A stretch of DNA of 22,533 nucleotides. Origin: Candidatus Dadabacteria bacterium RIFCSPHIGHO2_12_FULL_53_21. Its GTDB lineage: Bacteria; Desulfobacterota_D; UBA1144; Nemesobacterales; UBA2774. Where the stretch lies: positions 1 to 22,533 of the forward strand of contig MFCJ01000078.1 in NCBI GenBank assembly GCA_001775255.1. Direction: 5' to 3'. The position numbers and the translations under genes are program-made. The notes below the pieces were generated by a model. That model was not told the DNA's origin and did not search any database. It was given only the letters and a program-made list of their open reading frames with translations. Positions 1 to 8,067 of this stretch are shown here, piece by piece (position 1 is the stretch's first letter; the number at the start of each line of letters is the position of its first letter).

Positions 1-1153
1 TCCTCTCCGCCGGTATCCTGCCTATCTCCCACGTGAGGCGCCTGAACTCCTCGGGCGGGAAGTACTGCCCGTAGCTCGCCCCCGCCGAACGCGATATCTG
101 CTCTTCCATGAGCGTGCCGCCGAAATCGTTAGCGCCCGCCGTGAGTGAGAACTGGGCGAATTCGGGGCCCTGCTTGACCCACGAGACCTGAATGTTGTTT
201 ATCCACCCGCGGAGCATGAGCCTCGAGACGCCGTACATCTTGAGCTGGTTGAGGTCTCCCGGGCCCTCCTGCACCTTGCCCTTCGAATGCCTGTAGAGCC
301 TGGTGTTCCAGGGTATGAACCTGAGCGGGACAAACTCTGTGAAGCCGCCCGTCTCTTTCTGGATGTCGCGTAAAATCCCTATGTGCTCGGCCCAGTGGTG
401 AGGCTTGTCCACGTGGCCGTACATTATCGTGGACGTGGTACGCATGCCCGCCTTGTGCGCTTTCTTCACGATTCTTATCCACGCCTCGGTAGGCATCTTC
501 CTCGGGGCTATTATCTTCCTTACCTCTTCGACGAGTATCTCGGCGGCGGTCCCGGGAAACGTGTTGTGGCCGACGTCTTTCAGCCTGTCGATGAACACCT
601 CTTCGCTTATTCCCAACGTCTCGGCGCCGTAGTATATCTCGAACGGCGAGAAGGCGTGCGTGTGCATTTCGGGCACGGCCCTTTTCACGGCCTTGATAAG
701 CTCTATATAAAAATTCCCGTCTATATCGGGGTGCATCCCGCCCTGCATGCAGACCTCTGTAGCCCCTATATCCCAGGCCTCTTTCACCTTATCCGCAATC
801 TCGTCCATGGACAGGAAATACGCCCTCTCGTCGCCCTCGGGGGCCATGAAATTGCAGAATCCGCAGTACGTGTTGCAAATATTCGTGAAGTTGATATTCC
901 TGTTGACCACATATGTCACGACGTCCCCGACGTCCTCCTTCCTTATCTCGTCCGCGGTTATGGCGAGTGCGGAGAGCTCGTCGGGGTCGGTAATATTAAA
1001 GAGCTCCTCCGCTTCCCTGACGGAGATCTCCTCCCCGGAAAGCGCCTTGCTCAGGATCCTGCCTGTCGTGCCGTTGACCTTTCCCAAAATGCCGTCCAGT
1101 CCCAGGCTCCTGTTCTCTTCTATCCGTTCGACAGTCTCTTTAATATGTTCCAT
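1..1153 (-). CDS. cofH: CofH, 5-amino-6-(D-ribitylamino)uracil--tyrosine 4-hydroxyphenyl transferase (3' end cut by window edge)
   Basis: This radical SAM enzyme supplies the half-reaction that, with CofG, makes the deazaflavin chromophore F0 of coenzyme F420 from a ribityl-pyrimidine and tyrosine. I read 384 codons from the ATG at 1153; the radical SAM cluster motif CNTYCGFC places cysteines at residues 93, 97 and 100, and the reading frame stays open to the window edge, ending in ...WEIGRIPAER, close to the usual CofH C-terminus, so only a few residues are missing. The ATG overlaps the cofG stop by 14 nt and has a strong GAGGAGG ribosome site six bases upstream inside cofG, so the two genes are translationally coupled. 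Family membership is secure; separation of CofG from CofH (rather than a fused FbiC) is the arrangement known in archaea, cyanobacteria and some other bacteria. Confidence 0.95.
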   Translation of the reverse strand, partial: MEHIKETVERIEENRSLGLDGILGKVNGTTGRILSKALSGEEISVREAEELFNITDPDELSALAITADEIRKEDVGDVVTYVVNRNINFTNICNTYCGFCNFMAPEGDERAYFLSMDEIADKVKEAWDIGATEVCMQGGMHPDIDGNFYIELIKAVKRAVPEMHTHAFSPFEIYYGAETLGISEEVFIDRLKDVGHNTFPGTAAEILVEEVRKIIAPRKMPTEAWIRIVKKAHKAGMRTTSTIMYGHVDKPHHWAEHIGILRDIQKETGGFTEFVPLRFIPWNTRLYRHSKGKVQEGPGDLNQLKMYGVSRLMLRGWINNIQVSWVKQGPEFAQFSLTAGANDFGGTLMEEQISRSAGASYGQYFPPEEFRRLTWEIGRIPAER

Positions 1154-2420
1154 TGTGTACCTCCTCGGAAGGGACGTATCCCTGCTCGTCCACGGCATCC
1201 CTTACCAGCCTGAGCAGATCGTCGTTTATGTATTTACGGCCTATGAATTCCGGGTATACGGGCAGTCTCTCCCTGAGTGTAAAACCCAGATCCTCTATAA
1301 TATTTCGCATTCTTTCGAGCTTCGGCCACGGGGCTTCCGGGTTGACGTAATCTATCGTAATCGGGGACACGCCTCCCAGGTCGTTTACGCCCGCGTGGAC
1401 GAACAACGGATAAGTATCGGGATTGAGGTTCGGCGGAATCTGTATGTTCATCCCCTCCCCGAATATGAGCCTCGAGATCGCCACTATCTTCAGCATGTCG
1501 ATGAAATCGGGCGGCGGGTACTTCTCCATGGTTATCCCCTGCTTCGGGCTGAAATTCTGAATGATTATTTCCTGAATATGACCGAACGCGTCGTTGAGCT
1601 CCTTTAACGCGTAAAGTGAGTCTATTCTCTCCTCCCACGTCTCTCCGATGCCGACGAGTATCCCCGAGGTCCATGGAATCTGAAGCTCCCCTGCCCACTC
1701 CATTGTCTTCATCCTGTGCCTGGGCACCTTATCGGGGCATCCGTGATGAGCCTCGCCCTTTTTGAGGAGCCTCGGGCTTATGTTCTCGAGCATCAAGCCC
1801 ATGCTCGGATTCGATTCCCTGAAAGCCGTAAGCTCGTCCTTTGTGGCGAGACCGAGGTTAGTGTGAGGGAATATGCGCTCCCTCAAGCCCGCCTCTCCCA
1901 TTGCGATAAGGTATTCGGCCGTACTCTTATATCCGAGCTTGCCAAGGGCTTCCCGGTACACGGGGTAAAGGAGCTCGGGCTTGTCTCCGGTCACGAAGAG
2001 GAGCTCCGTGCAGCCGAGCTGCGCCCCCTTCTTTGCCATCTCCACGACCTCTTCGGGCGTGAGAAAAAGCGGGCCCTCTCCGGGCTCGTATTTGAATGTA
2101 CAGTATCCGCAGCGGTTACGGCAAATCTGTGTGAGGGGGACGAAAACGTTCCTCGAGAACGTAAGCGTCTTCCCCTTCCCCTTGTCCCTTATTCTTGAGG
2201 CTGACCGGAGAAGGAAGGGTACTTCTTCCCTTCCCAGTTTTGAGAGTGAGATTGCGTCTTCGCGGCCGAGTGACTCCCCGTTTGCAGCCCTCGATAGCAT
2301 CTCCCCGAGTGCAGGCGGTTCTACCCCGGCCGGCCCGGATACGCCGGCCGGCATGGCGAACACGTATTCAGCCGGCGCAATTCCGGAACAGCAATCCGAT
2401 TTTTTATCAAGTGATGCCAT
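1140..2420 (-). CDS. cofG: CofG, 7,8-didemethyl-8-hydroxy-5-deazariboflavin synthase
   Basis: CofG is the second radical SAM enzyme of F0 synthesis, closing the deazaflavin ring on the product of CofH. The 426-residue protein has the cluster motif CRNRCGYC with cysteines at 100, 104 and 107, followed by family segments such as GCTELLFVTGDKPE, QEIIIQNFSPK and HAGVNDLGGVSP. About 40 poorly conserved, Ala/Pro/Gly-rich residues precede the conserved core, so the start is uncertain. The ATG at 2420 has no Shine-Dalgarno sequence, but a perfect TATAAT lies 10 nt upstream on the same strand, which suits a leaderless message; internal starts have no better ribosome site. It lies downstream of cofD and overlaps cofH, forming a cofD-cofG-cofH unit. 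No cofC or cofE is in view. Confidence 0.95.
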   Translation of the reverse strand: MASLDKKSDCCSGIAPAEYVFAMPAGVSGPAGVEPPALGEMLSRAANGESLGREDAISLSKLGREEVPFLLRSASRIRDKGKGKTLTFSRNVFVPLTQICRNRCGYCTFKYEPGEGPLFLTPEEVVEMAKKGAQLGCTELLFVTGDKPELLYPVYREALGKLGYKSTAEYLIAMGEAGLRERIFPHTNLGLATKDELTAFRESNPSMGLMLENISPRLLKKGEAHHGCPDKVPRHRMKTMEWAGELQIPWTSGILVGIGETWEERIDSLYALKELNDAFGHIQEIIIQNFSPKQGITMEKYPPPDFIDMLKIVAISRLIFGEGMNIQIPPNLNPDTYPLFVHAGVNDLGGVSPITIDYVNPEAPWPKLERMRNIIEDLGFTLRERLPVYPEFIGRKYINDDLLRLVRDAVDEQGYVPSEEVHNGTY

Positions 2421-2430
2421 GTTTAGCCCA

Positions 2431-2436
2431 ATTATA
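2431..2436 (-). promoter_or_regulatory. TATAAT -10 box close to cofG start
   Basis: On the minus strand a perfect TATAAT ends 10 nt before the cofG ATG, inside a 12-bp palindrome (2430-2441, AATTATATAATT). Initiation six to seven bases downstream would give a 5' leader of only about four bases. No good -35 box is present at normal spacing (best is CTGATT, 18 bp upstream, three of six matches), so the promoter is uncertain. Confidence 0.35.
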
Positions 2437-2504
2437 TAATTAAACCAGATATTTAATCAGATGAAAGTCTTAACCCAACAATAATTGCAGCGGATATCAC
2501 CCCT

Positions 2505-2547
2505 GATTAACCTGTTAATCATCGCATAAACGGGTAAAACTTGTCAA
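2505..2547 (-). promoter_or_regulatory. Candidate cofG promoter with palindromic operator
   Basis: Within the 144-nt cofD-cofG gap, the minus strand shows a perfect TTGACA (2542-2547) and, 18 bp on, GATGAT (2518-2523, four of six matches to TATAAT). A perfect inverted repeat GATTAAC-CT-GTTAATC (2505-2520) overlaps the -10 box and the likely start site, the usual place for a repressor. This would let cofGH be expressed apart from cofD. The repeats and boxes are seen directly; the function is inferred. Confidence 0.4.
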
Positions 2548-2564
2548 GGAGAACCGGCCGGCGG

Positions 2565-3491
2565 TTATATCTCGGAGAGCACGGCTGAGGCGAGTTTAGC
2601 CGCCCTGGAATGATCGGACATCAGGGTGTCGAGCACGACGGGTTTGATCCCCATATCGCTAATTATTTCGGCCTCCCGGGCGTCTTCCGTGTCGATAACC
2701 ATGACGTCGAGAAAATCCCTATAGAGCCTGGCAACCCCCGCAGAAGACACCTCGAGCCCGAGCCCCCTCATCAGCTTGTCCGCAGGACCCTTCAGCGGCA
2801 CCCCGCCTATAAGAGGGCTTATGGCGATAATCTTCGCGCCCGTGGCCCTGAGCGCTTCACCGATGCCTTTTACATTGAGTATCGGCCCTATGCTTATGAT
2901 GGGGTTGCTGGGGCAAAGAATAATCACCCTGGCAAGCTTTATCGCTTCTATTACGCCCGGAGCGGGCACGGCCCTTTCGATATTCCTGAAAACCACCTTT
3001 ATCACGTCCGGCTTCATCTTCCTTTTTACAAAATATTCCTGGAAGTGCATCTCCCCTTCGTCGGTCACGATCCATGTCTCAACGTCCTCATCCGTCATTG
3101 GAAGGACCGTGATACCCTCTTTTAAACCGAAGGCCCTGGCTAGCTCCGATGTGACCTGAGAAGGGGTGAACCCCTCCTGCCTCAATTGCGTCCTGTATAA
3201 ATGGGTGGCGAAATCGATATCCCCGATATTGAACCAGGTCTGGGAGCCGAATCTCGAAAGTGCTGAAAGGCAGTCGAAAGTATCGCCCCTTACCCCCCAC
3301 CCCTTGTTAGCATCTATCATGCCCGAAAGCCTGTATATTATTGTATCGACGTCAGGAGAGATCCTGAGACCGTGTAAAATGATGTCGTCACCGGTATTTA
3401 CGACAACCGACAGCCCCTCCCCGCCGATTACCTCAGATAGTCCTTCCAGGAATTTAGCGGCGCCGACGCCTCCGCCTAAAGCAGTTATCAT
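2565..3491 (-). CDS. cofD: CofD/FbiA, 2-phospho-L-lactate (or phosphoenolpyruvate) transferase
   Basis: CofD transfers the phospholactate (in many bacteria the enolpyruvyl) moiety from a GDP-activated donor onto F0, giving F420-0 or dehydro-F420-0. The 308-residue length is normal for the family. The N-terminal ITALGGGVGAAKFLEGL glycine-rich nucleotide loop, the central CPSNPIISIGPIL segment and the SPLIGGVPLKGPADKLM stretch are family hallmarks. The ATG at 3491 has a GAAGG ribosome site nine bases upstream. It is the first gene of the cof cluster, read toward cofG after a 144-nt gap. Which donor is used cannot be decided from the sequence, and the guanylyltransferase CofC and the glutamyl ligase CofE must be encoded elsewhere. 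Confidence 0.96.
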   Translation of the reverse strand: MITALGGGVGAAKFLEGLSEVIGGEGLSVVVNTGDDIILHGLRISPDVDTIIYRLSGMIDANKGWGVRGDTFDCLSALSRFGSQTWFNIGDIDFATHLYRTQLRQEGFTPSQVTSELARAFGLKEGITVLPMTDEDVETWIVTDEGEMHFQEYFVKRKMKPDVIKVVFRNIERAVPAPGVIEAIKLARVIILCPSNPIISIGPILNVKGIGEALRATGAKIIAISPLIGGVPLKGPADKLMRGLGLEVSSAGVARLYRDFLDVMVIDTEDAREAEIISDMGIKPVVLDTLMSDHSRAAKLASAVLSEI

Positions 3492-3554
3492 TGGGATATA
3501 CCTTCGAGAAAAGAGAAAATGAAAAACAGATTCTTTATTTTTAACAACTCCGGT

Positions 3555-3598
3555 CTTAAGAAGGGCTTAAGAATATTTGAGCGTGCCGGGACTGTCAA
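3555..3598 (-). promoter_or_regulatory. cofD promoter with tandem CTTAAGAA repeats
   Basis: On the minus strand a perfect TTGACA (3593-3598) is followed after 17 bp by TATTCT (3570-3575), predicting a start near 3563 and a leader of about 70 nt. The plus strand carries CTTAAGAA twice, at 3555-3562 and 3566-3573, exactly 11 bp apart, so both copies lie on one face of the helix over the -10 box and start site. This looks like a tandem operator; the regulator is unknown. The rest of the 278-nt cofD/chaperone gap has no convincing gene. Confidence 0.55.
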
Positions 3599-3703
3599 GT
3601 TGATCCAAAACCCTTCCGCCCGGATTATGAGAGCGGAGAACAGGGCTATCGTTTATTCAGCCCGGTTTGAAACCCGAATATGGCTGATCCGAAACCCGGC
3701 TTG

Positions 3704-3732
3704 TTGAAACTGAAGAGGAAGTGATATAGATT
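3704..3732 (+). promoter_or_regulatory. Promoter of the PpiD-like chaperone gene
   Basis: TTGAAA (3704-3709) and TAGATT (3727-3732) are separated by 17 bp, giving nine of twelve consensus matches. The predicted start near 3739 would leave a leader of about 30 nt that includes the AGGGGA ribosome site before the ATG at 3770. It diverges from the cofD promoter. Confidence 0.5.
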
Positions 3733-3769
3733 TTTATAAGAATTCAGCATCAAAGGGGAATATAAACAA

Positions 3770-5374
3770 ATGAGTCTCAATTTCATTCGTAACAGACACA
3801 GCTGGTTTATCAGAGGGATTTTGATCCTGATCGCCGTCGCATTCATTATAGGCATCGGATACAACCTCAGCGATTTCGGCGCTATAACCGAGGTCCCGAA
3901 CAGGACTGCCGCGAAGGTCAACGGGGAGGATGTCAGCCTCGTCAATTTCTATCTGATGAGGGACAGCCTGAAGACGCAGTTCGGCCAGGGAGGCGAAATA
4001 CCCGAGGAATATCTTAATCAGATCAATATAATAGCGCTGAATCAGCTTGTTAATCTCAAGCTCCTGGCTCAAAAAGCAAAGAGTCTCGGATTTAAGGTGA
4101 CGGACGAAGAGCTCGACGATGCTATCAAATCGGACCCGAATTTCCAGATCGACGGGAAGTTCGTAGGAGCGGAAAGATATAAGCAATTCATAGAGCAGGC
4201 CCTTAAGCAGGACGTAGGGGAATTCGAAAATTCATACAGAGAAAGACTCCTGGCCGAGAAGCTCGCAGGTTTCCTCGATGAAACGGCGCTTATTACAGAA
4301 GAAAACCTGCTGGACGTCTACAAGAGGCAGAACGAAGAGATCAACCTGTATTATATAAAGTTCTCCGGAAACGACTACGCCGACTCTTATACCCCGAGCG
4401 AGGATGAGATAAAGCTTTACTACCAGAAACACAAAGGCGAGTTAAAGACCGCCGAGATGAGGCAAATCCGCTACTTCACACTTAGCCCTGAAACCTTCGA
4501 AAAGAATATCCGGGTCTCAGAAGATGAAATCAACTCTTATTACAACGCCTACCCTGAAGAATTCAAGTCACCGGACGGCAAGCAGATACCGCTCGCCGAA
4601 GCAAAGAAGGATATTGAATCCAAGCTGGAAGCACAAAAGGCAGAAGGGCTCCGCCAGCAGTTCATGTCCAGGCTCGATAATCCCGAAGGGGACGGTACTG
4701 GAATCGACGCGATAGCCAAGGAATTTTCCATAGTAACGATTTCCGAGAGCAAACCCTTTTCGGCAAGTGACAATACATCCGACATACCGCCTATGATCAC
4801 ACGTCAGGCTTTCGGTATTGACAAGGGCAGGGTTTCTATAATCCCGGTCGGGGCCAATATCTGGGTTGTGGAGGTGAAGGAGATAGTCCCTCCGAGAGAG
4901 AGAACCTTCGAGGAAGCGAAAAAGGAAGCGGCTGAGTCGTTAAAACGTGAAAAATCCCTTCAGATGGCCAGGAAGGCGGCAGAAGCATCGATTAAGAAAC
5001 TGAAAGGCGTCAAGAATGAAAATCTCCCCGCGCAGGCAAAGAAGCTCGGCCTCGATCTGAAGGAGACCGGATTTTTTTCCCGGTCGGAAAAGGCGCCTCA
5101 GATAGATTCCCAGATGGTGAGCGCCGAAGCTCTCGAGCTCGATCCTAAGGCCGGGGTACCGACCAGGATCTACGATGACGGTGACAAGTTCTATATCATT
5201 TCGGTCAAAGAAGTAAAAATCGCCAGCCCCGAGAATTTTACCGCAGTAAAGGATGATTTAATGGAACAGGAACTGCAAAAGCAGCGTTCACAGGTCATAC
5301 AGAAAATGATCCAGGACCTGAGACGACAGGCAGAAATCGTACCGAATAGCGAACTATTCCCCTCACAGGGATGA
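3770..5374 (+). CDS. PpiD/SurA-like membrane-anchored periplasmic folding factor
   Basis: A 534-residue protein with a short basic cytoplasmic start, one transmembrane segment at about residues 14-33, and a large periplasmic part. Residues 45-165 match the SurA/PpiD N-terminal chaperone fold, beginning AAKVNGEDVSLVNF. Later segments around 205-245 and 340-375 (ending in IWVVEVKEIVPP) recall parvulin domains, but the canonical parvulin opening (S/A-R-H-I-L) is not there, so isomerase activity is doubtful, as in the first parvulin domain of PpiD. The C-terminal third is helical and charged. In E. coli PpiD sits beside the Sec translocon and helps newly exported proteins; the nearby secA fits that theme. 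The gene is followed 28 nt later by the J-domain protein, so the two probably share a transcript. Confidence 0.85.
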   Translation: MSLNFIRNRHSWFIRGILILIAVAFIIGIGYNLSDFGAITEVPNRTAAKVNGEDVSLVNFYLMRDSLKTQFGQGGEIPEEYLNQINIIALNQLVNLKLLAQKAKSLGFKVTDEELDDAIKSDPNFQIDGKFVGAERYKQFIEQALKQDVGEFENSYRERLLAEKLAGFLDETALITEENLLDVYKRQNEEINLYYIKFSGNDYADSYTPSEDEIKLYYQKHKGELKTAEMRQIRYFTLSPETFEKNIRVSEDEINSYYNAYPEEFKSPDGKQIPLAEAKKDIESKLEAQKAEGLRQQFMSRLDNPEGDGTGIDAIAKEFSIVTISESKPFSASDNTSDIPPMITRQAFGIDKGRVSIIPVGANIWVVEVKEIVPPRERTFEEAKKEAAESLKREKSLQMARKAAEASIKKLKGVKNENLPAQAKKLGLDLKETGFFSRSEKAPQIDSQMVSAEALELDPKAGVPTRIYDDGDKFYIISVKEVKIASPENFTAVKDDLMEQELQKQRSQVIQKMIQDLRRQAEIVPNSELFPSQG

Positions 5375-5402
5375 CGGCAGCGTCGGGGGGTCGGAGATAC
5401 AA

Positions 5403-7970
5403 TTGCCTAACAGTGCTCTAATAATCGGTTCTGACAGGGATTACTGTTACGTCTTGAAAGAGTTCTTGGCGCTAAGAGAACTCTACGTAAAAGTAGTTTT
5501 AAATTACAAGGAAGGCTTCGAAAGACTTTTATATGAAAAACCCGATCTGGCGGTTATAGAGAACACCTCCCACAATCCCCTGGAAACATATATAAATGCA
5601 ATACAGGACTCAAACGAGTTCGAGATCGTGGACATTAACAGCGGCCATGTATTGAAAGCCGGGACCAAGGCGGTACTGATATTCGACGATAAAACTCAGA
5701 TCAACTCACTTTTCGACTTCCTGAGAACCGGCATTTCGAATCAGCAGTCCGAGAAATCCCCCGGCAACGGGGCTGAGGGAAGCCTCGGCGCCACATTTTA
5801 TCCAAGCCTCCTCATCGATATTTATTATAAGAAGAGAAGCGGGATCCTGTCCATATCCGCGAATACGAATTTTATTATCTATTTTATTAAGGGGAACCCG
5901 GTGTTCGCGGAGGGCGGGGATATCGATACGGCGATAGGGAGGATTCTCCTCAAGAGCGGCAGGATCGACGAAGAGACATATGAAAAAGCCGTCGACATCG
6001 CTACTAAAAACAAACAGAAATTCGGCCAGATACTTTTTGAAATGGGCATATCTTCCCCGCACGAACTGAACAGCTTTCTAGAGCTCCAGATACAGGAAAA
6101 AATACTCAAGGGGTTTTACTACATCAACGGGAAATATGTGTTTAAAAGCGGTGACGAATTCGCGGACAGGATAGTTTCGTATCAGGTCGATTTATCCAAG
6201 GTAATCTATGAAGGCGTCAAAAGATACGTAGACGTCGAAAGCCTCGAAGAATCAAACCCGACAATCATAGTTGATCCGAGATTAAAAAACGATATCAACA
6301 GCCTCGGGCTCAAACCTAGGGAGCTCAGGTTCGTGCAGCTCCTCAAGGAAAGATCGACGGTGAGGGAAGTACTGGAAGCATCGAAGCTCGAAAGACCCGA
6401 TACCCTCAAGCTCCTGTATTTCCTCATGCTGTTCAAGCTGGTTAGTATAAGCGGAATCTCCGCCGACGAGATCGGCAGGGATTCGATAAAGAAACTTATA
6501 AGAGAAAATGAGAAGTCGGCAGGAGCGGATGTAACACGAGAAAATCCGGCCGATATCGAGAACATCTTCGGAGAACCGAACGAACGGGAATCCGGAACCG
6601 TGACTGAGAAAGGCTTTGAAAATGGAAAGGAAGATTTCATCAATCAAACATACACGGACGCGTATGTACCGGCCGCGGGGCCCGAGTCATCAAATGTAGG
6701 CTCGGAAGAGGACATCGGCTTGTTTAATACCCCATCCGTCATGAACGAGGAAGTGATGGAGCCGAAAAAGTCCCCGGATACATCCGATCCGTCCCATATC
6801 GAAGAGAACGGGACCGAAACGGTTTTTCGTGTGACTGACCGGGAAGGCATAACCGCGCCGGAAGAGCCCCGGGCGAGCTCATCCGTCTATGAACTCGAGT
6901 TAGATTCAGACCGGGAAACCGGAGACGACGTAACCGCGACGGGAGACGACCCCTTCCCCGGCCGGACGCCTCAGGAAACGGACAGTATCGGGGACGGGAA
7001 TCAGGAGACCGGGCCGGAGCTGAATCCTTTTTCTTCAGGAAACGAAACACGAGACTATAATTCAGCCGGGGATATCAGCGACCTTTTTCAGCCTTATAAG
7101 GAAATAATCGGCGACGGAGAAAATGATAACGACAGCGAGCCCGCGGGGAATGGAGTCGAGTTTATTTTCGCCGACCCGTCAGATGACTCCGTATCCGCCG
7201 ATGATACGGGGATCGATCCTGCCCGAAAACTGTCCTCGACTGAGTTCAGCGACCGCGTATCCGAGTTCCATCTGACAATCCAGAAGCAGGATTACTACGA
7301 AATTCTCGGCGTATCTCAGGACGCCTCGAATGAAGAGATAAGGGATGCTTATTATAAACTCGTAAAATGCTACCATCCCGATGTCAACCCTAACGCGGAC
7401 CAGGAGACCAGGGCAAAAGCGGAAGAAATTTTCACGCAGATCACGACCGCGTACGAAACCCTTTCCGAAAGTGATAAAAGGGAACAATACAACTCGCACG
7501 AGGAACTTACCGTACTCAAGTCCCAGGCAAAATATATATATGAGGCGGAGATGACCTTTAAAAAGGGTATTACGCTTCTGATACAGCGCGACTACGCCGA
7601 GGCGGAAAAGAAGATCAGGGAAGCGGTAAATATGAACCCGGACGAAGCCGCGTATCTGGGGGCGCTCGCATGGGCCGGGTTCCTTGCTGCCGAGAACAAG
7701 TCGCCGGTACTGGAAGAGGTCAAAAACTCTCTCGAGGTCGCGTTAAAAATGAACGATAAGATACCCGAGAACTATTACTACCTCGGTTCTGTGTACAAAC
7801 ACACGAGCGACCTCAGGAAGGCAGAAAAGTATTTCGAAAAAGCGATCGAGCTCGATCCCGACTACATCGAGGCAAAGAGGGAGGTCCGGCTTATCAATAC
7901 CCGTAAAACGAACATTAAGAACGACAAAAAGATAGAAAAAAACTTCTGGTCCAGCTTATTTAAAAAGTAA
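5403..7970 (+). CDS. Pseudo-receiver/PATAN (DUF4388)/J-domain/TPR multidomain protein
   Basis: An 855-residue cytoplasmic protein with an unusual domain order. Residues 1-110 resemble a response-regulator receiver whose phosphoacceptor position (in PDLAVIEN) is Glu53 rather than Asp. Residues 128-255 fit the DUF4388/PATAN fold, including the GRILLKSGRIDEE repeat-like helices. Residues 290-350 look like a winged helix. Residues 365-620 are an acidic, low-complexity linker. A J-domain begins at DYYEILGV (residue 630) with the Hsp70-activating HPD at 658-660, and TPR helices fill about 705-835. The start is TTG with a GGAG site six bases upstream; no closer ATG exists. Related PATAN proteins occur in deltaproteobacteria and other lineages. 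It likely recruits DnaK to a specific partner, but the partner is unknown. Confidence 0.8.
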   Translation: MPNSALIIGSDRDYCYVLKEFLALRELYVKVVLNYKEGFERLLYEKPDLAVIENTSHNPLETYINAIQDSNEFEIVDINSGHVLKAGTKAVLIFDDKTQINSLFDFLRTGISNQQSEKSPGNGAEGSLGATFYPSLLIDIYYKKRSGILSISANTNFIIYFIKGNPVFAEGGDIDTAIGRILLKSGRIDEETYEKAVDIATKNKQKFGQILFEMGISSPHELNSFLELQIQEKILKGFYYINGKYVFKSGDEFADRIVSYQVDLSKVIYEGVKRYVDVESLEESNPTIIVDPRLKNDINSLGLKPRELRFVQLLKERSTVREVLEASKLERPDTLKLLYFLMLFKLVSISGISADEIGRDSIKKLIRENEKSAGADVTRENPADIENIFGEPNERESGTVTEKGFENGKEDFINQTYTDAYVPAAGPESSNVGSEEDIGLFNTPSVMNEEVMEPKKSPDTSDPSHIEENGTETVFRVTDREGITAPEEPRASSSVYELELDSDRETGDDVTATGDDPFPGRTPQETDSIGDGNQETGPELNPFSSGNETRDYNSAGDISDLFQPYKEIIGDGENDNDSEPAGNGVEFIFADPSDDSVSADDTGIDPARKLSSTEFSDRVSEFHLTIQKQDYYEILGVSQDASNEEIRDAYYKLVKCYHPDVNPNADQETRAKAEEIFTQITTAYETLSESDKREQYNSHEELTVLKSQAKYIYEAEMTFKKGITLLIQRDYAEAEKKIREAVNMNPDEAAYLGALAWAGFLAAENKSPVLEEVKNSLEVALKMNDKIPENYYYLGSVYKHTSDLRKAEKYFEKAIELDPDYIEAKREVRLINTRKTNIKNDKKIEKNFWSSLFKK

Positions 7971-8020
7971 TTTAATCCAAACACCCCGAAATCCCGCAAG
8001 CCGTATTATTTCTTCGGATA

Positions 8021-8049
8021 TTTACTTTTTTTAAACTTTTGATTATCTT
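8021..8049 (+). promoter_or_regulatory. Candidate smc promoter
   Basis: TTTACT (8021-8026) and TATCTT (8044-8049) are 17 bp apart in the AT-rich 97-nt gap before smc. The predicted leader is about 12 nt and the ribosome site before the ATG is weak (TTAGG). An imperfect CCGAA...TTCGG hairpin at 7986-8017 followed by T-rich DNA could end the upstream transcript, but it is poor. Confidence 0.3.
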
Positions 8050-8067
8050 CACTCATTAGATTAGGCG

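Noticed and set aside
383..1607. Long plus-strand open frames across cofH and cofG
   Set aside because: Both cover the radical SAM motifs of cofH and cofG on the opposite strand and show no family resemblance.
3519..3707. 62-codon open frame in the cofD/chaperone divergent gap
   Set aside because: It runs through both promoter candidates and has no ribosome site or recognisable domain.
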